From contig JABANN010000194.1 in the NCBI GenBank assembly GCA_013115125.1, positions 1-54,716 on the forward strand: a DNA stretch of 54,716 nucleotides, given 5' to 3'. The stretch's first letter is position 1. Each line of letters begins with the position of its first letter. Under the pieces are notes generated by a model. It ran no database searches. It was given only the letters and a program-made list of their open reading frames with translations, and had not been told where the DNA came from. Both the position numbers and the translations under genes were made by a program. This DNA is from Perkinsus olseni (Eukaryota > Perkinsozoa > Perkinsida). Positions 1-9,225 of this stretch are shown one piece after another.

Positions 1-30
1 TAGTTATAGTATATCGTACTTAGCTTAGCT

Positions 31-219
31 ATGATACGAACATCACAATGGGGACAGCTTAGATCTCATATTGTGTACTCATCCTACAGTGGTCCTTATC
101 GATCAACCGTACCAAGGGCCTGGTCGCCAAGCCGTGGTGACGCACAAACATTGGACCCTTCGAGCTTGCAGAGTGAGGAGCTGGCGATGTTAGACGAGGC
201 GATTGGAGCGGCCACGTGA
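31..219 (+). CDS. possible terminal exon of an upstream gene (unrecognised)
   Basis: An open frame ends with a TGA at 217-219. A pyrimidine-containing CAG near 90 could be a 3' splice site, which would leave about 43 codons ending in an acidic, leucine-rich tail. The composition is compatible with the last exon of a plus-strand gene lying mostly outside the window and convergent with the fumarate reductase fusion. I recognise no family. It could equally be non-coding. Confidence 0.25.
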   Translation: MIRTSQWGQLRSHIVYSSYSGPYRSTVPRAWSPSRGDAQTLDPSSLQSEELAMLDEAIGAAT

Positions 220-745
220 TGAGTTCGCTTGCTATTCCTGATGTGGCTGGAAGGAGAGCGGATAGCGGTAATTTATTGTTAAGAGATCTGCAGTGATCTT
301 GTCACCAGCACAGCAGGTAGTGATTTCGCGACGTACAGTAAATGCTCTCAATCTGACTTGAGCCACCCGCTAGATCAGTACGCTATGGTAGAGACCCCGG
401 AGAGAGAGCTTTACCCCGAACAGCGAGATCAAGCATCACCACGGGTTACGCAAGCTTTTCACACAGGATTCGACTTTTACTGGGAAGAAGTTAGGCATCG
501 CAACGAAGTCGACCATTAGGCTGTAAAGTATCAGTTGAGCTCTTTCTTTCAACCAACTCCTCGGTGGTGTCACTTACTAACACAACTCGGTTTGCAATAT
601 AAATGAATAGGTAATACGGTTTCTTACATAAAATAGAGGGGAAAGATGGTAACTGGACCATCAGTTAATCTCAATCGTTCAACAAACTTTTCTCTCACTT
701 CAATGACAGTGGCACACTTGTGCATTGGAAAAAAATCTCAGCCCT
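220..745. other. intergenic, convergent 3' ends
   Basis: About 525 bases between the possible plus-strand exon and the stop codon of the minus-strand fumarate reductase fusion. I see no long open frame, RNA gene or repeat. It presumably holds the 3' UTRs of the two convergent genes. Confidence 0.4.
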
Positions 746-3700
746 CTATGGTGTGCCTGGCTGAATCATCTCCTCATCGTACTTAGCCCAACTCTTCACA
801 GGGGCGAAGTAACAGAATATAGGATAGGACAGATAGATGAGACCCAGCAATGTTATGACGATATTGCCGATAGTAGTGGCCCTACCCTTATACTTCCTCG
901 GGACTGACGGATGAGCGGCGATGACCTTCCTCAAACCCTCTCTGACGTGAAGGATGAAGGAGGTGACACCGACAAGGTAGAAGCAGACCCATCCGAAGTG
1001 CTCGAAGATCTGGAACTCCAACTTATATAGATCCTTGAAGTGAACCACCTCACACGAAGTGTCGTACTTGTCACAGAAGAAGGGATACATCCACTTAGCA
1101 CGGAAGTAGTACTGCGGAGCACCGGCCTCGGAAACAAGACGGAACTGCATCAAGTGGACGATTAGGAACACAAGGAGTACCACTCCAGTGACAATGAGCC
1201 ACAGCTGATCAAAGGCTGTGTTGATAGTCTTGAACTTGTACGTACGAACCAGACCAACAGCAACATGGAGGAGACCAGCGGCTAGGAGGTAGATCTCGAC
1301 TGGTAGAAGAAGAGCACTCCAAGGGCATGGGTGGTTGAGGAAGTAGGCGTACCCGTTGAAGTGATCAGGCCCAAAGAAACAGTGAAGATTACCAAGACCG
1401 TGAATAATCACGAACACGATCAAGAACATAGCAGACCTAGTCAGTCCAGACTTGTCGTGAATGACTTTATAGTTCTTCACCGTGAAGATAGTCTTCAGTG
1501 TCTCCAAGATCAATAGCCAGGCGAAGTAGAACACCCCAGCACAGTAAGAGTACATAGACTCCCCTAATGGACCATGCATGACAGCAGTGTTGCGGTCCTC
1601 GCCCCACCATTGCTCCTTGGCAACCTTGGGATCATCCAGCAGGGGCTGAGTTAGTCCTCCACCGACAGCAGGAGCAGCAGGCTGGGCTGCAGCCTGTACC
1701 AGAGGACCGAGTATAGAGTCCGCAGCATACTTCTCGATGACATCCGGCGGGTGGATCATGTTGAACTCGTTGGTAGCGTCACGACCAGCGAAGGTGAGAA
1801 TAGCCAGATCTCCGCCAGGATGATCAGGAAGGAACTCTGTGACGTCCAGGACTTGTCCATTGATAACCACCCAGCAATCCTCCTTGGTGTTGTGCTTGGC
1901 GACTTCCTCCAGCGTCTTGCCGTTGGCGGGAATAGGAGCAGCAGGGGCTGCGGCCGCAGCCGGCGCACCAGCAGGGGCAGCAACACCGAGCTCTCCAATG
2001 ATAGCGTCCGGGGCATACTTCTCGATGACATCTGGTGGATGTATCATATTGAACTCGTGGGTAGCGTCTCGACCAGCGAAGGTGAGAATAGCAAGCTCAC
2101 CACCAGGATGGTCAGGCAGGAACTCAGTGACATCCAAGACTTGGCCGTTAATAACCACCCAGCAATCCTCCTTGGTGTTGTGCTTACCCACGTCATCCAA
2201 AGTGATACCACCACCAGCAGCTGGAGCCACCTGTGCAGCCGGAGTAGCGGCAGCAGCGGGAGCGCCTCCAGCTGGAGCAACACCCACTTGACCGAGAACC
2301 GACTCCGGAGCGTACTTCTCGATGACATCCGGCGGGTGAATCATGTTGAACTCGGTCGAGGCATCTCTACCAGCGAAAGTCATAATGGCAAGATCTCCAC
2401 CGGGGTGGTCGGGAAGGAAGTCGGTGACGTTGAGGACATCACCATTGATAACGACCCAACAGTCATCCTTGGTGTTGTGCTTGGCCACATCGGTCATAGT
2501 GATCGGGGCAGGACCAGTCGGGGCGGCAGGGACAGGGGCGGCCACAGGGGCAGGTTTGGGAGCGGCCTTCGCGGGGGCAGCAGGAGCAGCTGCAGCAGCA
2601 GGGGCAGATGTTGTGGTCTTCAACAGCTTCAAGCTGACCGGCTCGTCGGCTCCGGCGTAAGTGGCGCAATCCGCACCGGTGAGACGACCATAGACGACGC
2701 AGTCCAGAAGAGAGTTGCCTCCCAACCGGTTGTTGCCGTGGACGCCTCCCATGACCTCACCGGCAGCGTAGAGACCCTTGATGACCTTGCCGCTCTTGTT
2801 TAGGACACGCCCCTTCGGGTCAATGGTGAGACCTCCCATGGTATAGTGCACCAAGGGTGTGACAATGGCAACTTGGAAGGTGTCGTTGACCGACATGGGG
2901 TAGTCCTTGAAGAACTTCTTGCCGAAGGGATCATGGGTCTTGCCTGATGGGTAGGCGTCATACGGGCCTCCATCGGGGTCCTTGATCTGCTTCTGCATGA
3001 CCTCGTTATACGTCTTGAAGGTCTGCTCGAGCTTAGATGTCGGAATGCCCATCTCAGCAGCCAAGGCAGCACCGGTGGCGAACTCCTTCATGACACCACG
3101 ACCCTTATAGTGCTCACAGTGCCAGTGGATCTCCTGAGCAGACTTGCTGTTGAGCACGAGCCTGAAGGGGCCCTTGTTCTTGAACATGGTGTTGGAGACG
3201 TAATCACGACGATGAAGCTCGTTGACAAAGCGGTTTCCATCGGCATCCAACAGAATACCACCCACACCTCTTAGAGCTTCAGCGGCGAGGAACTTCACCT
3301 TAGACTTGGGATCCTTGGGGTTAACCAGACCCGTCGGGTGAACTTGCACGAACTCCAAGTCGAGAGTGTCGGCTCCAACCTCCATACCCATCTTGATGCC
3401 ATCGCCGGTACAATGCTCACCGTTGGTGGTAGAGAGACCGAGCAAGTCAGGGCGAACCTTGGCAAGAATTCCATCAGGAGAAAAGTCAGCACCGAAACCG
3501 CCAGTTGCCAAAATAACTGGACCATGGGCCTCGTGGGTCTGGCCGTCCTTGGTCTCGTACACGACACCTGTGACAGAGCCATCTTCTCCAGTCAGCAGCT
3601 TGGTGGCACGGGCCTTGTTCATGATCTTGCACTTGTCAGGGTGATTCTTGGCGATAGCCTCAGCCATCTGGATCTCAGCGTAGGTGATGGTCATACCAGG

Positions 3701-6700
3701 GAACCTCTCCTTACCACGATGAGTACGCTCGACAGAGTGACCACCCAGGCGAGCCAAAAGAGAAAGGTCCAAGTCGAAGTTGTCCATCAACCAGTTGACA
3801 GAAGCACCAGAGTTCTGGACCATGGCGTTTACCAAATCGGGCTTCTTGGCACCGCCCTTCATACAGTCGGAGTAGAACAGATCATTGGAGTCCTTGATAC
3901 CAAGAGCCTGCTGAGTCTTAGTGCAAGCACCATTGATACCAGAAGTAGCCTTCGAGGAGTTACCACCACAGAAGGCCGACTTGTCAAGCAAGAGCACCTG
4001 GCCACCCTTCTCCAAGACTGTATTGCAGGCAGAGAAACCAGCAAGACCACCACCAATGACGATAACAGTCTTGACATCCTTGGTGAGCCCCTGCTTAAGG
4101 CACTTCAAAGGCACTGGTCTGGTCTTGCCCTTCATCATGTAGGTGGCACAGTCTTTGCCACTGAGGCGACCATACACCACGCAGTCCAGCAACGAGTTAC
4201 CGCCAAGACGGTTGTTGCCGTGGACACCACCCATGAGCTCACCAGCAGCATACAGACCCTCAATAGGCTTGTCGCCCTCACCGAGAACGCGCCCGGCGTC
4301 ATCAATCTTCAAGCCACCCATCGTATAGTGGATGAGTGGAGTAACAATAGCCACATGGAAGTTATCATCCATCCTCATAGGGTAGGGCTTGAAGAACTTC
4401 TTCCCGAAGGAGTCGTGGGTCTTGCCGCTAGGATAGGCCTCATACGAACCGTTGTCGGGGTCGTCGATCTGCTTCTTCATCACCACGTTGTAGTCCTTGA
4501 AAGTCTGCTCGAGAACAGAAGGTTCAATGCCCATCTCCTGAGCAAGAGCGTTGCCACTCGCAAACTCCTTCATCACACCGCGGCCCTTGTAGTGTTCACA
4601 GTGCCAGTGGATCTCCTCGGCCGACGAAGAGTTCAAGACCAGCCTGAACGGCCCCTTGTTCTTGAACATGGTGTTCGAGACGTAGTCACGACGATGGAGC
4701 TCATTGACGAAGCGCTTGCCATCAGCGTCAAGAAGGATGCCACCAACACCACGCAGAGCCTCGGCAGCCAAGAACTTCACCTTAGCCTCAGGGTCTTTAG
4801 GGTTCACCAGACCGGTAGGATGCACCTGGACGAACTCCAAGTCCACCGTCTGCGCCCCAACAGCAGTGCCCATCTTGATTCCATCACCAGTGCAGTGCTC
4901 ACCGTTGGTGGTGGCCAGCTTCAAGAGGTCGGGTCGGACCTTGGCCAGGATCCCATCCGGAGAGAAGTCAGCACCGAAACCACCAGTGGCCAAGATGACC
5001 GGTCCCTTCTGCTCGTGGACTTGACCCTTCTTGTCAGTGTACTTGCAGCCCACAACGGTACCATTGGCGGTGAGCAACTCGGTAACTCTGGCCTTGTTGA
5101 TGATCTGGCATCTATCAGGGAACTTCTTGGCAATGGCCTCAGCCATCTGGATCTCGGCGTAGGTGATAGTCATACCAGGGAACCTCTCCTTACCACGGTG
5201 AGTACGCTCAGCCGAGTGACCACCAAGGCGAGCAAGAAGAGAAAGATCCAGGTCGAAGTTATCCATCAACCAGTTCACTGAAGACCCAGAGTTGTCGACC
5301 ATCGCCTTGACCAGGTGGGGATGCTTGGCGCCTCCCTTCATGCAGTCGTTGTAGAAGAGTTCGTTGGAGTCCTTGACGCCCAGAGCCTTCTGAGTCTTGG
5401 TGCAAGCACCATTAATACCCGAAGTAGCCTTGGAAGAGTTGCCACCACAGAAGGCCGACTTGTCAAGCAAGATGACATTGCCACCGTTCTCTAGGATAGT
5501 GTTGGCAGCCGAAAATCCAGCTAGACCACCACCAACCACGATGGCACGCACGTTGGGAGTAGTGCGACCTTCCTTAAGATCCTTGAGTGGGACTGCATCA
5601 GATGCCTTGAGCTTCATCACCTCAGAGGCACAGTGCTTACCGGTAACGCGACCATAGGCCACACAGTCAAGAAGGGAATTGCCGCCCAACCTGTTGTTGC
5701 CGTGGACGCCGCCCATAACCTCGCCGGCAGCGTAGAGACCCTTGATTGGCTTGTTCTTGGCACCAAGAACTTGGCCGAAGGTGTTGATCTTCAACCCGCC
5801 CATCGTGTAGTGGACCAGAGGAGTAACAATGGCCACCTGGAAAGTATCGTCGACGGACATGGGGTAGTCCTTGAAGAACTTCTTGCCGTAGGGATCATGG
5901 GTCTTGCCAGAGGGGTAGGCCTCATAGGGTCCCCCGTTCGGATCAGCAATTTGCTTCTTCATAATCTCATTGTACTCCTTGAAGGTCTGTTCCAGAACGG
6001 AGGGACTGATACCCATCTCCTTCGCCAGATCCCGACCGGTCTTGAACTCCTTCATGACACCACGACCCTTATAGTGCTCACAGTGCCAGTGAATCTCCTG
6101 AGCAGACTTGCTGTTGAGTACAAGTCTGAAAGGGGCCTTGTTCTTGAACATAGTGTTGGACACATAGTCACGACGATGAAGCTCGTTAACGAACCTCTTA
6201 CCATTAGAGTCCAGGAGTATGCCACCTACACCCCTAAGGGCCTCGGCGGCTAGGAACTTCACCTTCGAATCAGGGTCCTTGGGGTTGACCAAACCAGTAG
6301 GATGAACTTGAACGAAGTCCAAGTCAACAGTTTGGGCACCGATCTCCTGACCCATCTTGATACCATCACCAGTGCAATGCTCGCCATTAGTGGTTGACAA
6401 CTTGAGTAGATCAGGGCGGACCTTGGCGAGAATGCCAGATTCCGAAAAATCGGCGCCAAAGCCACCAGTGGCAAGGATCACAGGGCCATACTCCTCAACG
6501 ACATCTCCCTTTCTAGTGGTGTACTGCACGCCATTGACATCACCATTAGGGGTAGTGAGCAGCTTGGTAACCCTGCACTTGTTCAAGATCTCACACCTGT
6601 CAGGGAACTTCTTAGCGATAGCCTCAGCCATCTGGATCTCGGCATAGGTGATGGTCATGCCAGGGAACCTCTCCTTACCACGATGAGTACGCTCGACAGA

Positions 6701-7051
6701 GTGACCACCGAGGCGGGCCAAAAGGGAAAGGTCCAAGTCGAAGTTGTCCATCAACCAGTCGACAGAGGCACCGGAATTCTCGACCATAACCTTGACAAGT
6801 TCAGGGTGCTTAGCACCACCCTTCATACAGTCTGACTCGAAGAGCTCATTAGAGTCCTGAACATTCAACGCCTTCTGCGTTTTAGTCACGGCGCCGTTGA
6901 TACCCGACGTGGCCTTAGAGGAGTTCCCTCCGCAGAATGCCGACTTGTCGAGTAGTAGTACACGACCGCCAGCCTCCAGGATGGTGTTAGCTGCACTGAA
7001 GCCCGCGAGACCCCCGCCAACAACGATGGCTCTCTTGGGGGGAGAAGACAT
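746..7051 (-). CDS. fumarate reductase fusion: 3 flavoprotein domains + 3 cytochrome b5 + b558-type membrane anchor
   Basis: A single uninterrupted 2101-codon frame with an ATG at 7051. Three soluble-fumarate-reductase FAD domains lie at residues about 1-500, 502-985 and 996-1475. Each keeps the dinucleotide motif GGGLAGFSA and the catalytic signature HPTG, HRRDYVSN, HYTMGG and NRLGGN. An Ala/Pro linker follows, then three cytochrome b5 domains at about 1515-1588, 1612-1687 and 1711-1782, each with HPGG and the second haem histidine in NMIHP, again joined by Ala/Pro linkers. The last 310 residues hold six hydrophobic helices with IIHGLGNL, LLHV, IVHL and ILHV. This is the pattern of the di-haem cytochrome b558 anchor of type-B succinate:quinone reductases. 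By inference electrons pass between quinol, haem b, haem b5 and FAD to reduce fumarate (or the reverse), probably at the inner mitochondrial membrane. There is no iron-sulfur subunit, FMN-binding domain or obvious presequence. The gene is intronless, unlike most neighbours. Confidence 0.96.
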   Translation of the reverse strand: MSSPPKRAIVVGGGLAGFSAANTILEAGGRVLLLDKSAFCGGNSSKATSGINGAVTKTQKALNVQDSNELFESDCMKGGAKHPELVKVMVENSGASVDWLMDNFDLDLSLLARLGGHSVERTHRGKERFPGMTITYAEIQMAEAIAKKFPDRCEILNKCRVTKLLTTPNGDVNGVQYTTRKGDVVEEYGPVILATGGFGADFSESGILAKVRPDLLKLSTTNGEHCTGDGIKMGQEIGAQTVDLDFVQVHPTGLVNPKDPDSKVKFLAAEALRGVGGILLDSNGKRFVNELHRRDYVSNTMFKNKAPFRLVLNSKSAQEIHWHCEHYKGRGVMKEFKTGRDLAKEMGISPSVLEQTFKEYNEIMKKQIADPNGGPYEAYPSGKTHDPYGKKFFKDYPMSVDDTFQVAIVTPLVHYTMGGLKINTFGQVLGAKNKPIKGLYAAGEVMGGVHGNNRLGGNSLLDCVAYGRVTGKHCASEVMKLKASDAVPLKDLKEGRTTPNVRAIVVGGGLAGFSAANTILENGGNVILLDKSAFCGGNSSKATSGINGACTKTQKALGVKDSNELFYNDCMKGGAKHPHLVKAMVDNSGSSVNWLMDNFDLDLSLLARLGGHSAERTHRGKERFPGMTITYAEIQMAEAIAKKFPDRCQIINKARVTELLTANGTVVGCKYTDKKGQVHEQKGPVILATGGFGADFSPDGILAKVRPDLLKLATTNGEHCTGDGIKMGTAVGAQTVDLEFVQVHPTGLVNPKDPEAKVKFLAAEALRGVGGILLDADGKRFVNELHRRDYVSNTMFKNKGPFRLVLNSSSAEEIHWHCEHYKGRGVMKEFASGNALAQEMGIEPSVLEQTFKDYNVVMKKQIDDPDNGSYEAYPSGKTHDSFGKKFFKPYPMRMDDNFHVAIVTPLIHYTMGGLKIDDAGRVLGEGDKPIEGLYAAGELMGGVHGNNRLGGNSLLDCVVYGRLSGKDCATYMMKGKTRPVPLKCLKQGLTKDVKTVIVIGGGLAGFSACNTVLEKGGQVLLLDKSAFCGGNSSKATSGINGACTKTQQALGIKDSNDLFYSDCMKGGAKKPDLVNAMVQNSGASVNWLMDNFDLDLSLLARLGGHSVERTHRGKERFPGMTITYAEIQMAEAIAKNHPDKCKIMNKARATKLLTGEDGSVTGVVYETKDGQTHEAHGPVILATGGFGADFSPDGILAKVRPDLLGLSTTNGEHCTGDGIKMGMEVGADTLDLEFVQVHPTGLVNPKDPKSKVKFLAAEALRGVGGILLDADGNRFVNELHRRDYVSNTMFKNKGPFRLVLNSKSAQEIHWHCEHYKGRGVMKEFATGAALAAEMGIPTSKLEQTFKTYNEVMQKQIKDPDGGPYDAYPSGKTHDPFGKKFFKDYPMSVNDTFQVAIVTPLVHYTMGGLTIDPKGRVLNKSGKVIKGLYAAGEVMGGVHGNNRLGGNSLLDCVVYGRLTGADCATYAGADEPVSLKLLKTTTSAPAAAAAPAAPAKAAPKPAPVAAPVPAAPTGPAPITMTDVAKHNTKDDCWVVINGDVLNVTDFLPDHPGGDLAIMTFAGRDASTEFNMIHPPDVIEKYAPESVLGQVGVAPAGGAPAAAATPAAQVAPAAGGGITLDDVGKHNTKEDCWVVINGQVLDVTEFLPDHPGGELAILTFAGRDATHEFNMIHPPDVIEKYAPDAIIGELGVAAPAGAPAAAAAPAAPIPANGKTLEEVAKHNTKEDCWVVINGQVLDVTEFLPDHPGGDLAILTFAGRDATNEFNMIHPPDVIEKYAADSILGPLVQAAAQPAAPAVGGGLTQPLLDDPKVAKEQWWGEDRNTAVMHGPLGESMYSYCAGVFYFAWLLILETLKTIFTVKNYKVIHDKSGLTRSAMFLIVFVIIHGLGNLHCFFGPDHFNGYAYFLNHPCPWSALLLPVEIYLLAAGLLHVAVGLVRTYKFKTINTAFDQLWLIVTGVVLLVFLIVHLMQFRLVSEAGAPQYYFRAKWMYPFFCDKYDTSCEVVHFKDLYKLEFQIFEHFGWVCFYLVGVTSFILHVREGLRKVIAAHPSVPRKYKGRATTIGNIVITLLGLIYLSYPIFCYFAPVKSWAKYDEEMIQPGTP

Positions 7052-7079
7052 TAAGAACGAGTTATAAACGGGTTCGTAA

Positions 7080-7094
7080 CTGAAAGGAGGCAGT
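7080..7094 (-). promoter_or_regulatory. candidate trans-splice acceptor upstream of the fumarate reductase fusion
   Basis: On the minus strand a pyrimidine tract ending in TTTCAG stops at 7080, leaving a 28-nt leader before the ATG at 7051. The coding frame has no upstream in-frame ATG, so a cis exon is not needed. The position fits spliced-leader addition as known in Perkinsus and dinoflagellates, but the assignment is inferred. Confidence 0.35.
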
Positions 7095-7879
7095 CATAGG
7101 CTATCAAGGCGCACGAGCCGGAGCGAATGAGCCGATGACACGTGCGTGCGGAATGCACGCATGCACAACCACGACGGAGAGCTCCTCTCATAGGAAGCCG
7201 CGACAGACACAACGAAGCCGCGAGGGACAGAGCGAGAGGAGGCCGGGAGACTAGGAAGTCGATAGCAGTAGAACATGCGGAGGGAAGTAAGAGGCAAGTC
7301 AGCTGACCCGACCTGTATGGGAAGAGTAAGTTACTGCACCCGATGAGCGGTTGATCGGATTGAAACCTTGGGAACGCACAGGCTGACGGGTAACATGACG
7401 AGATGGAAAAATGCGGTTGAGCAATACCGCACTACGACGATTCTCAACCATGGCGAAAATCATTGCACGTGCGTGCAGGCGAGCGGCCGATGGATAACGA
7501 AACCGCCGCGGAACCGCGCGGAAACAAGGACGGCGGATGTGAACGAGAGGATGATAGCTTAGACGACTACTGGGCGATCACTCAAATAATTACACATAGT
7601 ATGTCATAGGTGTTTGCAAAAGGCTACGTAAGAAATCAAGGAGACGCCGAAACTCTCGGGCCCATCATGTAGGAAGCGGAAAAATACCCTAACGGGAATC
7701 GCATGGGATGATTTCAATCCGAGGGGAAGGGCTGAATGTCACGAGGCAAAAACTCTAAGTTTCTGCTCGGCCGACACAAGAGCCAGAACAGCAGGACGAC
7801 ACCCACGTCAATCCGAGAGAGCCATTAACTCTAGCCCAATGACCATTGTACAACGCGACCACCATCAGAGCAGTACAAG
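7095..7879. other. intergenic region between ESF2 and the fumarate reductase fusion
   Basis: About 785 bases, GC-moderate, with only short open frames of no coding character. It should contain the ESF2 3' UTR and any promoter of the fusion gene. I see no recognisable RNA gene or repeat. Confidence 0.4.
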
Positions 7880-8791
7880 TTAGAGAGCCAGGCTATCGAG
7901 TAACGTATCAGAAGAAACCTCTGCTTGCTTGGTAGTAGACTTAGCAGGAGCAGCAGCACTCTTCTGCGAGGAGGCTAGATGCGGGGTACGTTGGTGGACC
8001 CCTGTTCGAGCCTTCTTGTGTGCCGGCTGAGGCGACCCCTCCCCGTGCTCGGCCGCCTTCTTCTCTCTGCGTTCCTTCATCTTGTCCATACGTTTCTCTT
8101 CTAATAGCTGCTCTTGATAGAAGTTGTTTATTTTACGTTGTTGAGAGAGCTTCTGCTCCAGTCGGGCACCGCGGACCTCACGATTGTAGATCACGTGCTC
8201 CTTCAAGTGATGCCACTTGAACTTGGGCAAGTAGCGGCAGAGCCACATGTCGTCTCTGTAGGCGTTGTGGCGCTTCTTCCCTCCAACCGGTGTGTTGTTC
8301 AGCGTCGCTGCCACACGCTTCGCCACGGACTTGCTCTCAAACTCCACCCAGCCATCCACGAACTTCGTCTTCTTGTTGCCACCCGACTTCTTACGCCGAG
8401 CTTGCTGCGTCTCATCCTCTGGCGTTAGGTAAACTCTACCAACCCGTCCGAGTTGCTCCATCAAATGCCGAAGCTTGCATGGCTGAACGACACAAGAGTG
8501 AAGGGAAAGCTTCAACACACACTGTGAGCTCACCTGCATGAAGGGCGGTATCCTCGAGAAATAGACGACACCCTTCTTGTCCTTCTTCCCTCCCTCACCA
8601 GCCTCCCCATCAATCACCGTGTCGTCCATTGTGGGATCGTTGTTACCGAGCACGTCCACAGGAGCAGTCGTGTCCTCACCCTCAACATCCCCTTCTAGTC
8701 TTGTATCCTCACCCTTCACATCATCGGCTGAAGCCGCCTCGGCAGTAGCAGCGGCAGACGGCGGGCAATCTCGTTCCTTACCGGATTCCAT
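7880..8791 (-). CDS. ESF2: pre-rRNA processing factor ESF2 / activator of basal transcription 1 (ABT1)
   Basis: The RRM-like core matches the ESF2/ABT1 family: YFSRIPPFM at the start of the domain, then LGRVGRVYLTPEDE, GGNKKTKFVDGWVEFESK, VAKRVAATLNNTPVGGKKR and KYLPKFKWHHL-type residues, followed by a charged helix and a basic tail. In yeast the family acts in the nucleolus, activating the Dbp8 helicase during 18S rRNA maturation. A 51-nt intron at 8483-8533 (GTGAGC...TTCAG) interrupts the first strand. Because it is in phase and free of stops it reads as 17 alien residues if left in. Removing it gives join(8791..8534, 8482..7880), 861 nt and 286 aa. I chose the ATG at 8791; the frame is open a little further upstream but only to a GTG. 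The N-terminal 70 residues are acidic low complexity. Confidence 0.9.
   Translation of the reverse strand: MESGKERDCPPSAAATAEAASADDVKGEDTRLEGDVEGEDTTAPVDVLGNNDPTMDDTVIDGEAGEGGKKDKKGVVYFSRIPPFMQVSSQCVLKLSLHSCVVQPCKLRHLMEQLGRVGRVYLTPEDETQQARRKKSGGNKKTKFVDGWVEFESKSVAKRVAATLNNTPVGGKKRHNAYRDDMWLCRYLPKFKWHHLKEHVIYNREVRGARLEQKLSQQRKINNFYQEQLLEEKRMDKMKERREKKAAEHGEGSPQPAHKKARTGVHQRTPHLASSQKSAAAPAKSTTKQAEVSSDTLLDSLAL
8483..8533 (-). other. in-frame 51-nt intron of ESF2
   Basis: It is bounded by GTGAGC and a pyrimidine-rich TTCAG. Its removal restores the conserved run from FMQ to PCKLRHL in the RRM. It is stop-free and divisible by three, so it would go unnoticed in an ORF scan. Confidence 0.85.
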
Positions 8792-9225
8792 TGAAGGGCT
8801 ACGCTGCACGAACCCAATCCCGACTCAGGCGACCGTCGACTGGTCCCGACCCTATCACCCATCGATACCGTATTCCCGCTCCCTCAGAACGCTACTACAG
8901 GCACACAGTAGGAACTTTGCAATGTTCGGAAGAAATGAACAATTCGACATAGCACGGCCAATGGCGGCGCCTTGACCGCTGCAGAGGCTTGGTACGATAT
9001 ACACGGACGCACGAGTAGCCACTCACGGCTACGAGTGTCACGAAAATTACAACGGAAACTGGCTTTTTCTGAGATCGCTGATAGCTGCTCCCTCGCAGGC
9101 CACGATACGCCCCCGGTTGGGAGAGGCATTGCCTCTCTGTGTTCTACATCACAGCAAACAACAACAGCAATACGAACTTAATACGCAGCCCTAAAAATAC
9201 GCTACTCCATCACTAAAGTGGAGGA
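8792..9225. other. intergenic between glucokinase and ESF2
   Basis: About 430 bases between two minus-strand genes. No open frame with coding character and no RNA gene is seen. A possible trans-splice acceptor, TTCGTGCAG on the minus strand, lies about 16 nt upstream of the ESF2 ATG. Confidence 0.4.

Noticed and set aside
3338-5281. 647-codon open frame antisense to the fumarate reductase fusion (also 1751-2803 and 5633-6253)
   Set aside because: These mirror the coding strand of a strongly biased GC-rich gene, repeat with its three domains, and show no motif or start context. They are codon-bias shadows.
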